A DNA stretch of 64,000 bases from Gyrodactylus bullatarudis (Eukaryota; Platyhelminthes; Monogenea; Gyrodactylidea; Gyrodactylidae). Positions 43,764 through 56,110 of this stretch are shown here, piece after piece. The notes under the pieces are model-generated. The model saw nothing but the letters and a program-made list of their open reading frames with translations, did not search any database and was not told where the DNA came from. Made by a program: the position numbers and the translations under genes. The DNA lies in the NCBI GenBank assembly GCA_012064415.1, contig SSNU01000041.1, forward strand, positions 256,330 through 320,329, read 5' to 3'. Position 1 is the first letter of the stretch. Each line of letters begins with the position of its first letter.

Positions 43764-45500
43764 TTAGTTGAAATCAATAGGATTTTCAGAGTTCAGATTT
43801 TTCGTGAGCAAGCTCATGATCTGAGTCAACATCTTTTCGTGAACCCTTAACTTTTCATTTATTTCAGCTTCAAATATTTTTATTCTCTGTTGATTTTCTG
43901 TTTTGTACTTATCAATTGATTCACTCATGGAGTTTCTGTTTAGCGAAGAGTTTCTCGGAATCTCTCGGAACTGTCTCTCAACTTGAGATTTAACAGGTGA
44001 ATTCACTGATTTATTTGGACTCGCTAGTGTTGAAACCGGTCTATTGCTCGTTGGCCTGGATGGGTTCTGCCTTGATATTGGACTCTTAATGGATTCTGAT
44101 GGGCTGTTCTTTGACGATCTCACTGAAGAAGATCTCTGGATGTTTTTCGTTATTGAATTGGGCCGTGTTGTAGAACGGAAAGAGCCAAAACTCATTGGTC
44201 TTTGGGGACCTTTTTCCTCTTGAATGTGCCTTGATTTCACAAAAATGTTATTTAATTTCTCACATATAAACTTGACCGTTTTATAAACATTTTTGGAGAT
44301 GCCGAACAAAAGGAAGTAGCCGTACTCTTGATCCGATACTGGACTCATATCAAGTGTAACGTTTTCTGTTTGTATATTGAGGAACAAACACTTGTTTAAT
44401 TCTACGGTGGCCTTGGCCGGTTCATCATCATAGATTATGGAGAATATTTGTGTCTCCTCAATGAGACGCTGGAAATAAAGACGTTCTTCCTCGAGAATAT
44501 TTTTAGACATATTCTTCGGGAATGCCAATTGAATTCGAACAAACTCCATGAGATTTTTCACTTCCTCTATTGCACTGGCATCACTGACGTCGAGCTTGAA
44601 CTCCAACCTCTTGCAATTTGATCCTTTGCTATCCTGAATGGAAGCATTAATTACACCGGGTGTGGTCTTTATCTGTGCAATATTTCCCAACTTTGGGCCC
44701 AGGACATAGCTGAGGAAACAAGAGTTTACTTCAATCTTTTGAGTTTTGAACATTTTTGATTCAATCATGTTTCCATGAATCTTGTTGATCTTGTTTATAA
44801 GATTTAATTTTTGCTTCTCATTGGACCAGCGCTGAGTGAAAAAGGTACTAACATGTTCATGAATATCACCACGGTTGGTATAGATGCTGACAAGAACTTC
44901 TGATGATCTCATTTTGGATGGGGACGTGTCTACACGCACAAGAGAATTTCCAAAGTGATAATCGTAAAAGTCGCTACGCAGCCAGGACAATTTCCTGTGA
45001 GGATATATGCAGGATGGAATGGAAACATCGGCACTCTTCAGACGATTCAGTATAATTCCATACTGATATCCCATTTGAGATCGCAGGTTCTCAACAGTAG
45101 TTTCCACTGGTACCGGTTGTATATCGACCCTTGGATGATTCGGCTTGATGAGGACAACAACTCGTTCATTATTAATCGAGACTATGTTGCCCGGCCAATA
45201 GGCATGGAAGACGAGTGCCTTACTCGTTTCACTGACCAAGATCTCCTTAGACTTTGTTGTCATTTTATTTATTGGAAAGTCAATTGAGTCGAGGAGTACT
45301 TCAACCTTGGCATTCATAAATGGTTTAACGGTGGCATTAAATGCTGGTGCAAATCGAATTTCTGACAGTGGTATGAATTCTTGGGGGTATTTTGAGTTGA
45401 AGTAAACCTTGACAGTTTTTCCATCAGTTTCGTGTCCCTCTGCCAATATGGACTGGCCAAATATACCCTTAATCTCGAGGTTCTTACTAGACAAAGCCAT
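43764..45500 (-). CDS. FMR1: Divergent FMR1/FXR-family RNA-binding protein, intronless, 578 aa
   Basis: FMR1/FXR proteins bind mRNA, sit on polyribosomes and repress translation, notably in neurons. Tandem Agenet/Tudor domains are recognisable at residues about 7-52 ('FGQSILAEGHETDGKTVKVYF', 'IPLSEIRFAP' in parts) and 63-140 ('YWPGNIVSINNERVVVLI'), followed by a long helical linker and a KH1-like region at about 255-322 ('VLGPKLGNIAQIKTTPGV', compare FMR1 'AIGTHGANIQQARKVPGV'). The second KH position (about 323-430) keeps the general layout ('AFPKNMSKNIL', compare 'QVPRNLVGKVIG') but has no GxxG loop. The tail (430-578) is Ser/Arg/Pro/Asn-rich with a terminal predicted coiled coil; no RGG box is seen. 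An acceptor-like TTTGCAG lies 15 nt before the ATG. Confidence 0.75.
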   Translation of the reverse strand: MALSSKNLEIKGIFGQSILAEGHETDGKTVKVYFNSKYPQEFIPLSEIRFAPAFNATVKPFMNAKVEVLLDSIDFPINKMTTKSKEILVSETSKALVFHAYWPGNIVSINNERVVVLIKPNHPRVDIQPVPVETTVENLRSQMGYQYGIILNRLKSADVSIPSCIYPHRKLSWLRSDFYDYHFGNSLVRVDTSPSKMRSSEVLVSIYTNRGDIHEHVSTFFTQRWSNEKQKLNLINKINKIHGNMIESKMFKTQKIEVNSCFLSYVLGPKLGNIAQIKTTPGVINASIQDSKGSNCKRLEFKLDVSDASAIEEVKNLMEFVRIQLAFPKNMSKNILEEERLYFQRLIEETQIFSIIYDDEPAKATVELNKCLFLNIQTENVTLDMSPVSDQEYGYFLLFGISKNVYKTVKFICEKLNNIFVKSRHIQEEKGPQRPMSFGSFRSTTRPNSITKNIQRSSSVRSSKNSPSESIKSPISRQNPSRPTSNRPVSTLASPNKSVNSPVKSQVERQFREIPRNSSLNRNSMSESIDKYKTENQQRIKIFEAEINEKLRVHEKMLTQIMSLLTKNLNSENPIDFN

Positions 45501-46017
45501 GTTATTCTCTCTATCTGCAAATTCACTGCAGAAATTTTATCAGTAAAGAGAATGGTAACCTAAAAATTTTCTTCTCGTACCTAACCATACCAATCCAACT
45601 ATAAATGATGTAATGATTGTAATCATTAAAAGTAGCAGTAGTAGTAGTATTAATACAGCTCCCCTGCTCGTCAGCCAGTAGAGCATATCGATAAAGCTAC
45701 AAATCGATCAAGCTCTTCTCATCGTTTGTATCGTCATGTGATAGTTGAGATCAACTCAAATGTTGGTATTGAATGAGAGACTACAGAAGTAGTATACTAT
45801 TCATGTTTTATACAATATTTTAATAGAGTATATTAGCAACTATTTATTAATAATAATGTACGTACAAATTGAAATATATCGCATAACTAGGATGGGATAA
45901 ACCAACACACACACACACTGTATCTACATTGAGTGTATGTGTGCAGAGTCTTGAATAAAACTGGTAAAAATGCAAAAAAAGACTGGGCGTACTGTAGATT
46001 AAGAGACCGTGGGCCTC
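45501..46017. other. Intergenic region upstream of FMR1-like gene, 517 bp
   Basis: Should include the FMR1-like promoter and the CUL5 3' UTR. A (TAG/TAC)n-like tract GTAGCAGTAGTAGTAGTATTAA at about 45632-45653 and a (CA)n run at about 45905-45917 are the only marked repeats. Confidence 0.4.
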
Positions 46018-48725
46018 TTATGTCACGTAGACATAAATGTTCATGTCTTTGTCGGATCTCTTGAGATATTGCTTCTCCAAAAGCCATTCATTAACCTCTT
46101 TAACCAGACGTCTACTGGGAATGAACTGGTTGTGGAGAATCTCAACCAACTCCTTGTACAAGTCGTTAATGTGAAGACACTTTCTCGACTTCATAATCTT
46201 CATGATTGCCTCCTCTGTGCGCAGCTGACGAAGTCGAACTAGACCAGAGAGTCCCTCAGGATCACCCTCAGAGTCTTGAATCAACTGGAGTCGACCGATC
46301 AAATTGATTCGTTTACGCTTTTGAAATTTGGACTGTCTCCTTGAGAGAGAAAGAGTGTAACAGAGACAAAGTGCAAGAGCACACATAGATAACCAAATAA
46401 ATGATCAATCATCAATACTCACATTATGGTAAAGTTTTCATTGAGCCAGAATACAGTCTTTGGTGTAAACTGTTTTTCAGAAGTGTAATGTTGGCAGTTG
46501 CTAGCAGTGCTAGTATCAATTTGTGTGCCTGGTGTGGCGTAGAATAAAATTTGACGGTCCAACTTTGGATGCTCACAGAGAGACCAGAGAGTCTTGCGTA
46601 ATTCGTTTATCTGTAGGCCCGTGGCTGTGATTAGGTTGTCTAGTTCAATTCTCTCTGAAAAATGCCGATTATTCCACACATAGAGTACTACCAGTTGAAA
46701 TGTGGTCAATTCCAGGTCCAACTTGCCCAGGGGGGCATTATAAGTGATGATGCCATGGGATAGGTGGTGCTGCCAGTTGAGTGTTCGACCCTGGTGCTTG
46801 CCACGATAAAAGTCTTCAATCTGTTTGGGTTAAAATGTGTTTATTATGAGGGAAACTAGGGAAATTCATCGATTACTGAATTGTTGCTTGCTTACCAGAG
46901 GAATATAATCTTCTAGTTCTATGGGTAGGGCAATCGAGGATCTCTGATTAGAATTGGACAGCCATGTTCCAGTGCTGATAATCTTGATGAAAATGACGTC
47001 AGGACTGAGGTTCTGTAATGAGGAAGTCAAGCCCTGTTGTCTCTGAATGAATTCTCGAAAGTTTGTTGTCAAGTCCTCAGATATTTTTATCTCCTGGAAC
47101 ATTCTCCCCAATTTGTTTATCTGCTCTCCAGGCATGCCGACATCGCGGAGTCTCTCCACCACCTCCATTTCCAATTCAGTATCGGCAGATGTTTCAAGAA
47201 TTAATCTACGCATGAGGTAGGTTTTGTAGACCCTCATGAATAAATCTTTCGAGTTTACATATTTGAGTATCAGTAGAACCTCTTTGAGTCGAGATTCAAT
47301 TTCCTCGGTTGAAAGACGTCGATTTGTAGGTGATTTCCTCAGCAGCATATCACAATAAGAGGCCAAAAGCTCTGGACATCTTGACTCCATCCGCTTAACT
47401 GAAGACCTAGAAAATAGTAGCAAAATTGCTTAAAAATAACTTACTTTGTGGAAACATTTAGTTCCAAGTGAAAGATTGACACATCATTGACAATCTCTTG
47501 AAAAGATTTGTCACGGGCAGTCAAAAAGTTTGTATCTGAGCTGAATGCTTTGGTTACAGTATCCGTGTAACGGTGATAAATTGTAAGGACTTTGCTAACG
47601 AATTTATCAGCGTCTCTGATAATATCTTCTTTGCTGGCTGATGACTTCAAGTCCTCTATTCCAGTGAGATAAATATGCTTCTCGAGCATTTCTATCAATT
47701 TAACAATCCCATCAGGGACCCTGTTGACAAGTTTATACACCAATTGGAGTTGTTCGTAATCATTTTCGTGAAGGAGAGTGGGGAATTCACTAATGATGTA
47801 GTCGAAAAAGTCAATTACAAAAATCTTGACACAAGCTTTGATGAGCTTGACAACTGATCTAAATTCTGTACGATTGTCGAGGTATTTTAGAGCTCGATCT
47901 TCTTCTTCAGTTATTTTTGATTGCGCAAAAGCAAGGTATTTCTAAAGAGGAAAGATATTCAATGGAATTAGTAGATAATTAGTAAAGAGTTACTCACTCT
48001 TATACCGTTTTCGTGAAGATATTGATGGCATTTCGTTCGGTAGAATGTTTCAGCACTTTCAATGAAAGGAGTTTCAAAATTTTCTCCATAAATTTTGATT
48101 CTCTTCTCTGATATGGCTGACAGTTCTACACAAGATTCTCGATAACCGACAATTAGATTTGACTCTATAATAGCTCCATTTCTCTCATCTTGAATAAGTT
48201 TTATTGCACATTCTTGCAGGCGTTTCTTGACACTCTCAAAAACACTAATATTCCATGTCTCAAACATGAGTGTCCTGACCAGACATTCGTTCATGTCTCT
48301 TTTGTTGAGCCGAATATATCGATGCTGACCGACAATACTTTTTTCAACAGGCATAAAAGGATGAGGAAGATACTCTGCAAGACTGTAAAATTTGTTCCAT
48401 TCTGATACGTAGGCCTTTAACAGCATCGTATCATCATGACATTTGAGAATTTTCAAGAGTGATTCTTGAGCAGATTCAGTAATTGCTTCTGTCAATGAGG
48501 TTATAATAGAATCACACGACTGTGTATGCCACGAAACAATGTAATGGACATCCCTTTCAATAAAGAAGTTTAAAATAAATATAAAATTTAATCAATGAGA
48601 CGAGCTTACGCGAAAACATTCTGCCAATCTTGCTTGCTTACATTTTCCAGATTGAGAATTTTTTTGACGACACCCTGGACATAGGGCCAACGTTTTTCAA
48701 AACAATTCGTTGAATCCTTAACCAT
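46018..48725 (-). CDS. CUL5: Cullin-5, scaffold of SOCS-box ubiquitin ligases, about 7 exons
   Basis: CUL5 links Rbx2 and E2 to Elongin B/C-SOCS-box substrate receptors. Start 48725-48723 (MVKDSTNCFEKRWPYV). Cullin repeats match CUL5 specifically: 'DDTMLLKAYVSEWNKFY', 'ETFYRTKC', 'FLTARDKSFQEIVND', 'CPELLASYCDMLLRKSP', 'LLILKYVNSKDLFMRVYK', 'RRLILETSADTELE', 'DVGMPGEQINKLGRMFQ', 'HGIITYNAPLGKLDLELTTFQLVVLYVWN' (in parts), and 'INLIGRLQL'. The NEDD8 site is in 'IMKIMKSRKCL', and the winged helix ends 'ELVEILHNQF...WLLEKQYLKR...YVYVT', which is the CUL5 type of C-terminus rather than CUL1-4. Introns of about 50-90 nt. The cullin homology and Rbx-binding parts look complete. Confidence 0.95.
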
Positions 48726-49178
48726 GTATATAATTTAGTGGACTTACTCTAAAATTTAACATAGTTCCAGACCATTCAAATTAACGCGGAAACTTAAACA
48801 ATTGAAAAAAACCTAGAATCTACCCTGTGTTTAGCTACATCAAGCTTGTCAAATTGAAATCCTGAGGCATTTCGCATTACCTAATTTTTTCCATCCTGAA
48901 CTATAATCAATAGGATACATTTTTCATACAAAATCAGTTTTCGATTGATTATCATAAAGATCGATGAGAGGAATATTTTCAAAATTCGAAGCCTTTGGTC
49001 CGTAAGTCTATTCGATTATTATAATTTCATGTTAAAATGGGAAGTTTAATGAATAAATAGTATTCTCTTTATCAAAATGATTTATTCAATACTCTCTTTC
49101 GTGTTCCTTCTGTACACAAGAATTAGAGATTTCATAAATTTTGAAATTATTCAGCTGTAAATATTGTTTATTTGTTAG
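48726..49178. other. Region between CUL5 and first secure exon of the BAR-RhoGAP gene
   Basis: Divergent spacer. A candidate first exon of the RhoGAP gene runs 49077-49156 (ATG followed by MIYSILSFVFLLY...), joined by a 22-nt GT-AG interval to the next exon in frame, but its hydrophobic product is unlike the usual amphipathic BAR N-terminus, so the true start is open. Confidence 0.35.
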
Positions 49179-52100
49179 AAATCAAAAAAGCGAACCTGAA
49201 GGCTGGCCTCCACTTAGTCAGAAAATAGAAAATGATTTGGAAGTTGATAGAGACCTCTACTCAGATCTAAGCAAACGTCTAACATCAAACATTCTTCTAT
49301 CTAATGGATGTGAGAAAGAAAAGAGACACAAGAAATTCCCAGAGTTCAAGTTCCAACAAGGCTTAGAATCCATCAACAAACCATCTCTAGATGACTCGCA
49401 AAAATTTTATATCTCCAAACTTTTCGATGTTTATGGCCAATTGAGTAACTTGAGGGTGGAATTTGAAGAAAAGGTTGAAATGGAAATTGCCAACGAGTTT
49501 AAAAACTTTTCAGAACTCGAATGTCCTAAAGTTCTCAAGACTCGCAAGAATTTAGGCAAGAGTGTCCAAAACTTGAAAAGTGCCAAGGTTAGTGCATTTA
49601 TAGTCTGTATTAGAATTAGCATAAACATATGGTTTAGTTTAAATCGTAGATAAATTAAACATCTGTAAAATTTGTTTTTTTTTAATCTTGGAAAGAAAGT
49701 GTCTCGTCTACAACATGCTCATCACAAGACACTTTCTTTTTTTATATCTGTGTCTATTTTCGTTTACATTTTTTCATCTCTTACAGAATCCCATGGTTTT
49801 CTTTAACTAAACTAAAATATAGTCCAAGGGAGTACCTACAAAGTGGTTCACATGCAAACTGCTATTGATTTTGTTGTGAAATCTGGATTTGGGATGTTTT
49901 TGAATCTCTTCCCTGTAAGGCTGTTGAGTCAATTTTGTCATTAGTAAAGGAAATTTTGTCTGGCCATTTATCCGAGTCATTTGGGAAATATAATTTGATT
50001 TTCTTCATTCCAGGAGAAGGTAAAGAGTTGTGAAAGTGACTTGAAAAAGAGTGCCCAGCAAAACTTGCATCAACAACAGAACATGCTAACAGGTAATAGT
50101 TCAGCATCCATGTTCAGTAGTGCTCAGCTGTTGGCCAACACTGCTTCCTCCATATCTAATTTATCACTAAATACCACTACTAGCCATCATCATAATAATA
50201 GCAGTAGTAGTAGCACTGTTAATAATCCTTCCCTGAGCACATCCCTTAATATTTCCTCATCTCACACAACTACTAGTTGCATGCCTGGTCTTGGCTCTTC
50301 ACAGACAACAACCACACTGAATGAGTTTGCTGCCAAACTACCATCTCATGTTTTTTTAGATATTGATCCTTCGGTGAAAGCATCTATAGAGACAGCTAGT
50401 CCAGATGTTGTTGCCAAATACAAGAGTGCTCTTAACGCTCAAGAGGATGCTGAGAAGGAAGTGGCTACTCTCAAGGACCAATGTCTCCTCGAGTTGTATT
50501 CTTACAAGGCTAACCAAATTAATCGAGAAGCTGTATTCTTACAGTACATTGAAACATTGTCGGATTACATGGAAAAATGCACTCAACGAGTTCAAGAATG
50601 CATTCCTCAGTTTAGGGATCGTCTAGAATCCCTCAGAGGAAGTACCATATATGGCGTGGAACTATCGGAAAGTTTACTTGAGAACAACACTTACACATAT
50701 GTTATTGAGAGAGTCTACAACATTTTCCATGATTACAATTTCTTCAAGGAAGACGTAAGTACTCGATTCATGATCTCTACTACTGTATTTATTTCGTCAA
50801 TAATGCACTGAATCTCATTTCCCCTCTATACTTTTTCTAGCCGATTTTCAATTTGAAAGAAAAACTTGGCCATAAATGCCAAGTATATGTATACATATAT
50901 TTATACGGGTAGTATTTCCTTAAATACGGAGAAGGAAGGGGAGAGAGGGAGAGACTAACTATAATCTATATAGCATTCTGTCAATGAATGAAAATGAATA
51001 AATCTTTTGTGACTAAGGTCTGGGTGTATTGATTGATATTTTCTTCTTTCAATAACACTAAATGAATTCCTTCTTAATCTTGTTGATTGTTAACCTTGCT
51101 GGCCTAAACTACAAAAAATGACATGTGCATAAAAATTGAGTGGGTGGTTGGATGTGTGTGTGTACAAAGTTTGAGACAAGTAAACATTTCAACAGGTTGT
51201 TTAATATTTGATTTTGCATTCATTATTAGTTTTCAGCCTGCATTTTGAGATTAAGAGAGATTACTTTCCGAATTGTTGCGTGTACAAATAAATTGTTAAG
51301 GTAGCTAGCAATAATAACCACAAGATAACTCTCTTTGAGTATTTTAGTCTACTGCGATTCCCTTCATTCAGTATATAGCAAAAAATACTTCACTACAAAA
51401 GAAGCATTTCCATGTACATTCTATTTTATCATCATCATCATCATCCTCCATATACATTTATGGAGTATGCCATGTTCTTTCAAACGACTACTACTATACT
51501 TTTTCTCTTTAGGGAATTTTTCGAGTTGCCGGTCAACGATCCAAAGTTAAACTATTCTCTGTAAGTTGTTACTAATCATCATCATCATCGTACAATTAAC
51601 CCCTGAATCATCATAGAATGAATTAGTCACTCACAAGAGAGGAAAAGCACAAATAATTCTCTTCCCATTATTTTACTTTCTTAGGCTGCACTCAATATTT
51701 ATGAAGACGACAACCCCGATTTGATTAACAATTGTGGCCCGTATGCTGTAGCTGATAGCCTGAAGCAGTACCTCCGACAATTGCCCAATCCCCTACTCAC
51801 CACCCAATTGAATGCTGAATGGACGCTGGCATTAGAGTCGGGCTCCATGCAAAGTTACATGAATGTTTTGGAGAAGATGCCCAAAGACTACTACAATAAT
51901 CTACGTCTCTTGGTGGAGCTGCTAGTCCAGGTCAGTGAACACAGTGATGCTAACAAGATGACAGCTTCAAATCTGGGAATTGTCTTTGGACCAAATCTAT
52001 TCAGATCCAGTTCGGAAAGTAAAGAAAAGACCAGCTATGCAAACAACTCGAACCAAGGAGCTCCGATTGTTCAATTCCTCATCGAAAATGCTGAACAATT

Positions 52101-54159
52101 ATTCGGAATATCTCCCAAAAGTTGTAAGTCACTATCTCTATCTCACACCTGTTGTTGTGACATCCTCTTCATTGTGGCACTCTTCTTTACACTCTTTCCT
52201 CAATCATGCAGACAAGAGACGTGGAGAAATTAAAAAGTGGTCCAGAAAGAGATCAGTAAAGACATTCAAGAGTCTCTAGCCTTATTATTATTTCCTCGAA
52301 AGTTTGCCTTGGGTAATTTTATGTCAACTCTGCTCTCTACATATTTTACTCGTTCACACACAGCTATCCCTATTGTGACTATCATCGTCCTTCATATGAA
52401 AATATATATTATAGACTGATTATCTCTTCTGTTGGGAATCATTCCACAACTCTAATTTTCACATCAATCAGAGCATGTTGATTTTAATGCATAAAGATTA
52501 ACTCTCTTGACTCCAGTGGTAGTGGTAGCTACACGACTGGGCAATAAACCACAATTTTTTACAATCAATGCAAAAATCTAATTTTTATTGTGTAACCTGA
52601 GACGGAGGCATATCTAACCCTTTTTTGCCTTGTTGGTCTATGATAACAAGATTAATTGATTATCCTTCACAATTACAATTTAGTCTAGTTACTTCTCCGA
52701 AGCCTATGCTATGTTGAATGCGAGATTCAGTCTGATTTCTCACATTACCACTCATGCCTTTGGAATCTTTTTGAATCATTCTTTTTGTATTTAACAATCG
52801 TACATTCCTGTCATTTTGCATCAAGATTAAACAAGTCTCAATGTTTGAAAAACCTCTTTCTATGTATCAATATTTTCTTTTAATGCATTGCCCAGAAAGA
52901 GAGGTCCTCTTTTTGTCGCGAGGTACGAAAAATATTGAACCATCTTTTCCTCTTGTAGCTCTAGAGGATTATAGTTCTGCTCTTTAATAATGTAAGAGAT
53001 TTCTCTCCCCATTGACTAATTCAGCTTTTCATCCTAATATTTTACATGACATGTCCTTTTTTTCTGGAGAGGATTAAACTCTGGTCCATTTGTAAATCTC
53101 TCACCCTTAATCCTCGAGTGAAATCTTGAATAATAATAATCAATTTTAAATGTTAACTTATAGGCTCTGTGAGGGATAAACGTTCAAATCGAAATGAATT
53201 CACAAAAATCTTCTCAAAAAGTTTATCAACAGCTCAACATTTATCAACTCGTATCACTCCTAATCTTACACCTCCTGTTCCTCCGGAGAAGCCAAAATTT
53301 CGCCCAATTTCAGTGATTAAAACAGAGTGAATTGAACTTTCTTCATTGCATTTTCTATCTAATACATGTAATATAATTTTCTTTTCGGTCTAGGTCTGAA
53401 GTCAACACACCATCAATTATCGGCTGGAATCAACCATCGAAATCTGAGTCTGAAATTGATGCTCCTATTAGCCTTTGTCCACCTGCCTTACCGAATTCTT
53501 TACCAAGTCAATCCTTCTCTTCATTTCCTACTGATGAAAGTCAGTCACTGTCTGACACGTCTCTAAATATTTCGAATGATTTCAAATTTTCCATTTGTAC
53601 GGACCTCGAGAAAATATCTAATTCACCAAATAATTCTATGTGTACATGTAATAAATCTTGTCTTGATTCTCCTCTGCCCAATATACCTGTTCTCTCAACA
53701 AATTCAGATACCACGCTTAAACGGAGAAAGTCTCGACCTCCTCCGCCAGTGCCTCATCCTAAAAATTTCAACGATGATAAGGTATGTTGCAAAAAAAACT
53801 TGGTTTCATTCCTCATGTAATTAATAGTCGTTCATATGTCTTGTTTTTTATGATTTTTTACTAATAACAATAATTTAGTCAACATCTCTCGGATGAATTG
53901 TGAGTTGAAATCCACACAGATAGATGATACCAATCAATACATTTGATTTCATGCTACTCCATGCTATTGATCCATTGGTGAATTCTCTATGCAATTTTTT
54001 TCATGATTTTCTTACACTCAAACACCTGAAAATACGTCTACAATTTTGATTCATTTTCAGCTATCAAGAGACAGCCATTTACTGGAAGGACAATGGTTTA
54101 TTCCGGTAACGAAGCCAGATCATGAGTTTCCATGTCTTCCTGCAAACTGTCTGAATTAA
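49179..54159 (+). CDS. BAR-RhoGAP protein of the ARHGAP17/44 (RICH) family; 5' end unresolved
   Basis: RICH proteins bend membranes with a BAR domain and inactivate Cdc42/Rac. Secure exons: 49179-49587, 50014-50754, 51513-51560, 51685-52123, 53164-53326, 53394-53781, 54061-54159; phases agree throughout. The BAR part has 'CEKEKRHKKFPEF' (human 'RRHKKLP') and 'PKVLKTRKNL', then resumes at 'YKSALNAQEDAEKEVATLKDQ...YIETLSDYMEKC'. The RhoGAP domain has the Arg finger in 'GIFRVAGQRSKVKLF', 'YAVADSLKQYLRQLPNPLL', 'NLRLLVELLVQVSEHSDANKMTASNLGIVFGPNLF' in parts. The tail is Ser/Pro-rich with an SH3-binding 'RRKSRPPPPVPHPK'. Unusual: a Ser/Thr/Asn/Gln-rich insert of about 90 residues inside the BAR region. 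Confidence 0.87.
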
Positions 54160-54315
54160 TTAACTTATTCCAATAAATCAATAACCATTCTACCATGAAT
54201 TTAACATGGGTCTCTTGCTACCCCCTCTCCTTTTTGATTTACACTGACAAATCAGTTTATATATTTTTATGATGAAATCAAATTAAAGAGATGTCTTTTT
54301 TATCAATTTCATCTA

Positions 54316-56110
54316 TTAATTCAAAGTTCTCATCTCTTCAATCTCTGATATTATTGATGGTTTTATTTCTTCTCTACTGACCGAGGCTGCCTTCTTGTTT
54401 AGTTGGGAATATTTTCTCATGATTGGCGCAGTCAATATTTGATTATTCCAAATGCTCTTTAACGAGTACTCGGAGGATCGTTTACAAGACTTGTTTGTAA
54501 GCCATGTGCCAATTAGAATGATTAAAAAGGTGAATGGGCACAGAAAGAGAAGTGCTGGCTGTCCAGACTTCATATAAGTGCCCACAATGAGACAAACTGT
54601 CAAGCCAACGCCATATCCAGCAAAGCCGAATATTGCATGAATTGGAAAAGAAATATTCCACATGTAATCATAAAAGGCAAGATTAGCCATCATGAGACCT
54701 GGGACGATGACATCTCCATATCCAAATAGCAGGTCATTCTTGAGGTAATCAAATGAGATTCGAAATAGAAGGGGAAGACTCTCTCCGCTCATTCCTGTCT
54801 GACCAGTGGCGACACTCTCCATAACGCTTACCTCGGCCAGTGAAGCAAATGGACCCGTGATTTTCGACGTCTAAATTATAAAAATAAAAATGTATAATCT
54901 AGTAAGTCGTCAGGATGAGCTTTGTTAAACAGACCAACTTCCAGTAGGGCGAAATGTAAACCATTACGACATCATAAACAACCAGATAGAGGAATATTAG
55001 AGAGTTAAACTTGAAAGTTGACGCCTGAGCATCTGAAGACAAAGCAAAGGTTAATATTTGCATTCCCAAGAGAATTTCAAGTATAGGCCCAACTGGATTG
55101 TACCTGCGAATAGTGACCCAAACTATGCCAATGGCTAGGAATATAAATCCACTGATTAACTTGAAAATAGTTAGATTCCATTTTCTTTTCCTCATTCTTC
55201 AATAATGATAAAGATATGAAGTGATAAAACTTACAAATAATTCTTTTCAGCATTTTTCACCATCATGCTACCCAGGATATCCGAGAAGAAAACTCCACTC
55301 ATGATGATCTCAATCAAGAAAAGAGAAACGAATAGGTAAACAAAAATGTCATAGAAAAAAAACATTAATAGAAGCATTGTCCCAGCAGCGCAAATAAATA
55401 GGACGATTATTAGATAATTCCAACATTTGGTCTGACCCTGTGCCTTATTTAGATTTTTGAAACATTTTTTTGCCATCTTAAATTTCCTCACATAGATTGT
55501 GAATAAAGTTGCACCAAAGATTACATAAACTATTGAAATGAGAATTAACAACTTGATCCACATGGAAACATCAGAGCCCTTTTTATACAAATGGAAATCA
55601 ATGAAATTATAAGTGAGGTCCTTTTGACGGACTTTTTTGTAGAAATTATTCGTATACTCCTCTACTGAAAGAAAAACAAGTGGACCTTCATTCAATTCAT
55701 TAACTGTGTAATTTGAATCGTTCACAACAAAAGGCACAGAGATAATGGCTGATTTCATATCAATCATGTTGACAACGAAATCCAATGTTTTATCTCGAAG
55801 TAAGAAGAATGGACAAATTTTAGATTGTGTGCCATTCAGAATTATCTCTAGCTTTTTATTAATTCGTTCGTTTTCATTGTCTAGGAGATAGTTTCCAATC
55901 AAATCCACAACGAGACAGCTTTTGGGCTAAATTCATTAGATTCGTAGTTATTACCAATTTTTCTTCGGCATTCAGGTGTGTTATGTATGCTGAATTATAG
56001 AGGATTGATGTGTTAAATGGTCTAAATATGGACAAGACAAAATTTTCTTTTCTACTGCTTCCCGCTTTTATAACAGTAACGAGAAGAAGAATTCTTATCA
56101 GTACTTTCAT
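54316..56110 (-). CDS. SPPL2: Signal peptide peptidase-like 2 (GxGD intramembrane aspartyl protease), 4 exons, 554 aa
   Basis: SPPL2 proteases cut type II membrane proteins within the membrane, in endosomes or lysosomes. Exons 55955-56110, 55235-55926, 54935-55196 and 54316-54870 join to 555 codons; the introns are 28, 38 and 64 nt. An N-terminal signal peptide (MKVLIRILLLVTVIKAG) precedes a luminal PA-like domain ('KSCLVVDLIGNYL', 'IISVPFVVND'), then about nine helices. Catalytic Asp residues are in 'YLVVYDVVMVYISP' (YD) and 'LLFGYGDVIVPGLM' (GxGD), and 'GQPALLFLCP' is the PAL motif. I chose the ATG at 56110; an upstream in-frame ATG at 56203 is possible. The pair YD/GYGD and PA domain exclude presenilin. 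It is head-to-head with EGFR. Confidence 0.92.

Noticed and set aside
45600..45660. Possible CRISPR- or satellite-like array from AGTAGTAGTAG and nearby direct words
   Set aside because: A short trinucleotide microsatellite in animal nuclear DNA; no spacer-repeat structure.
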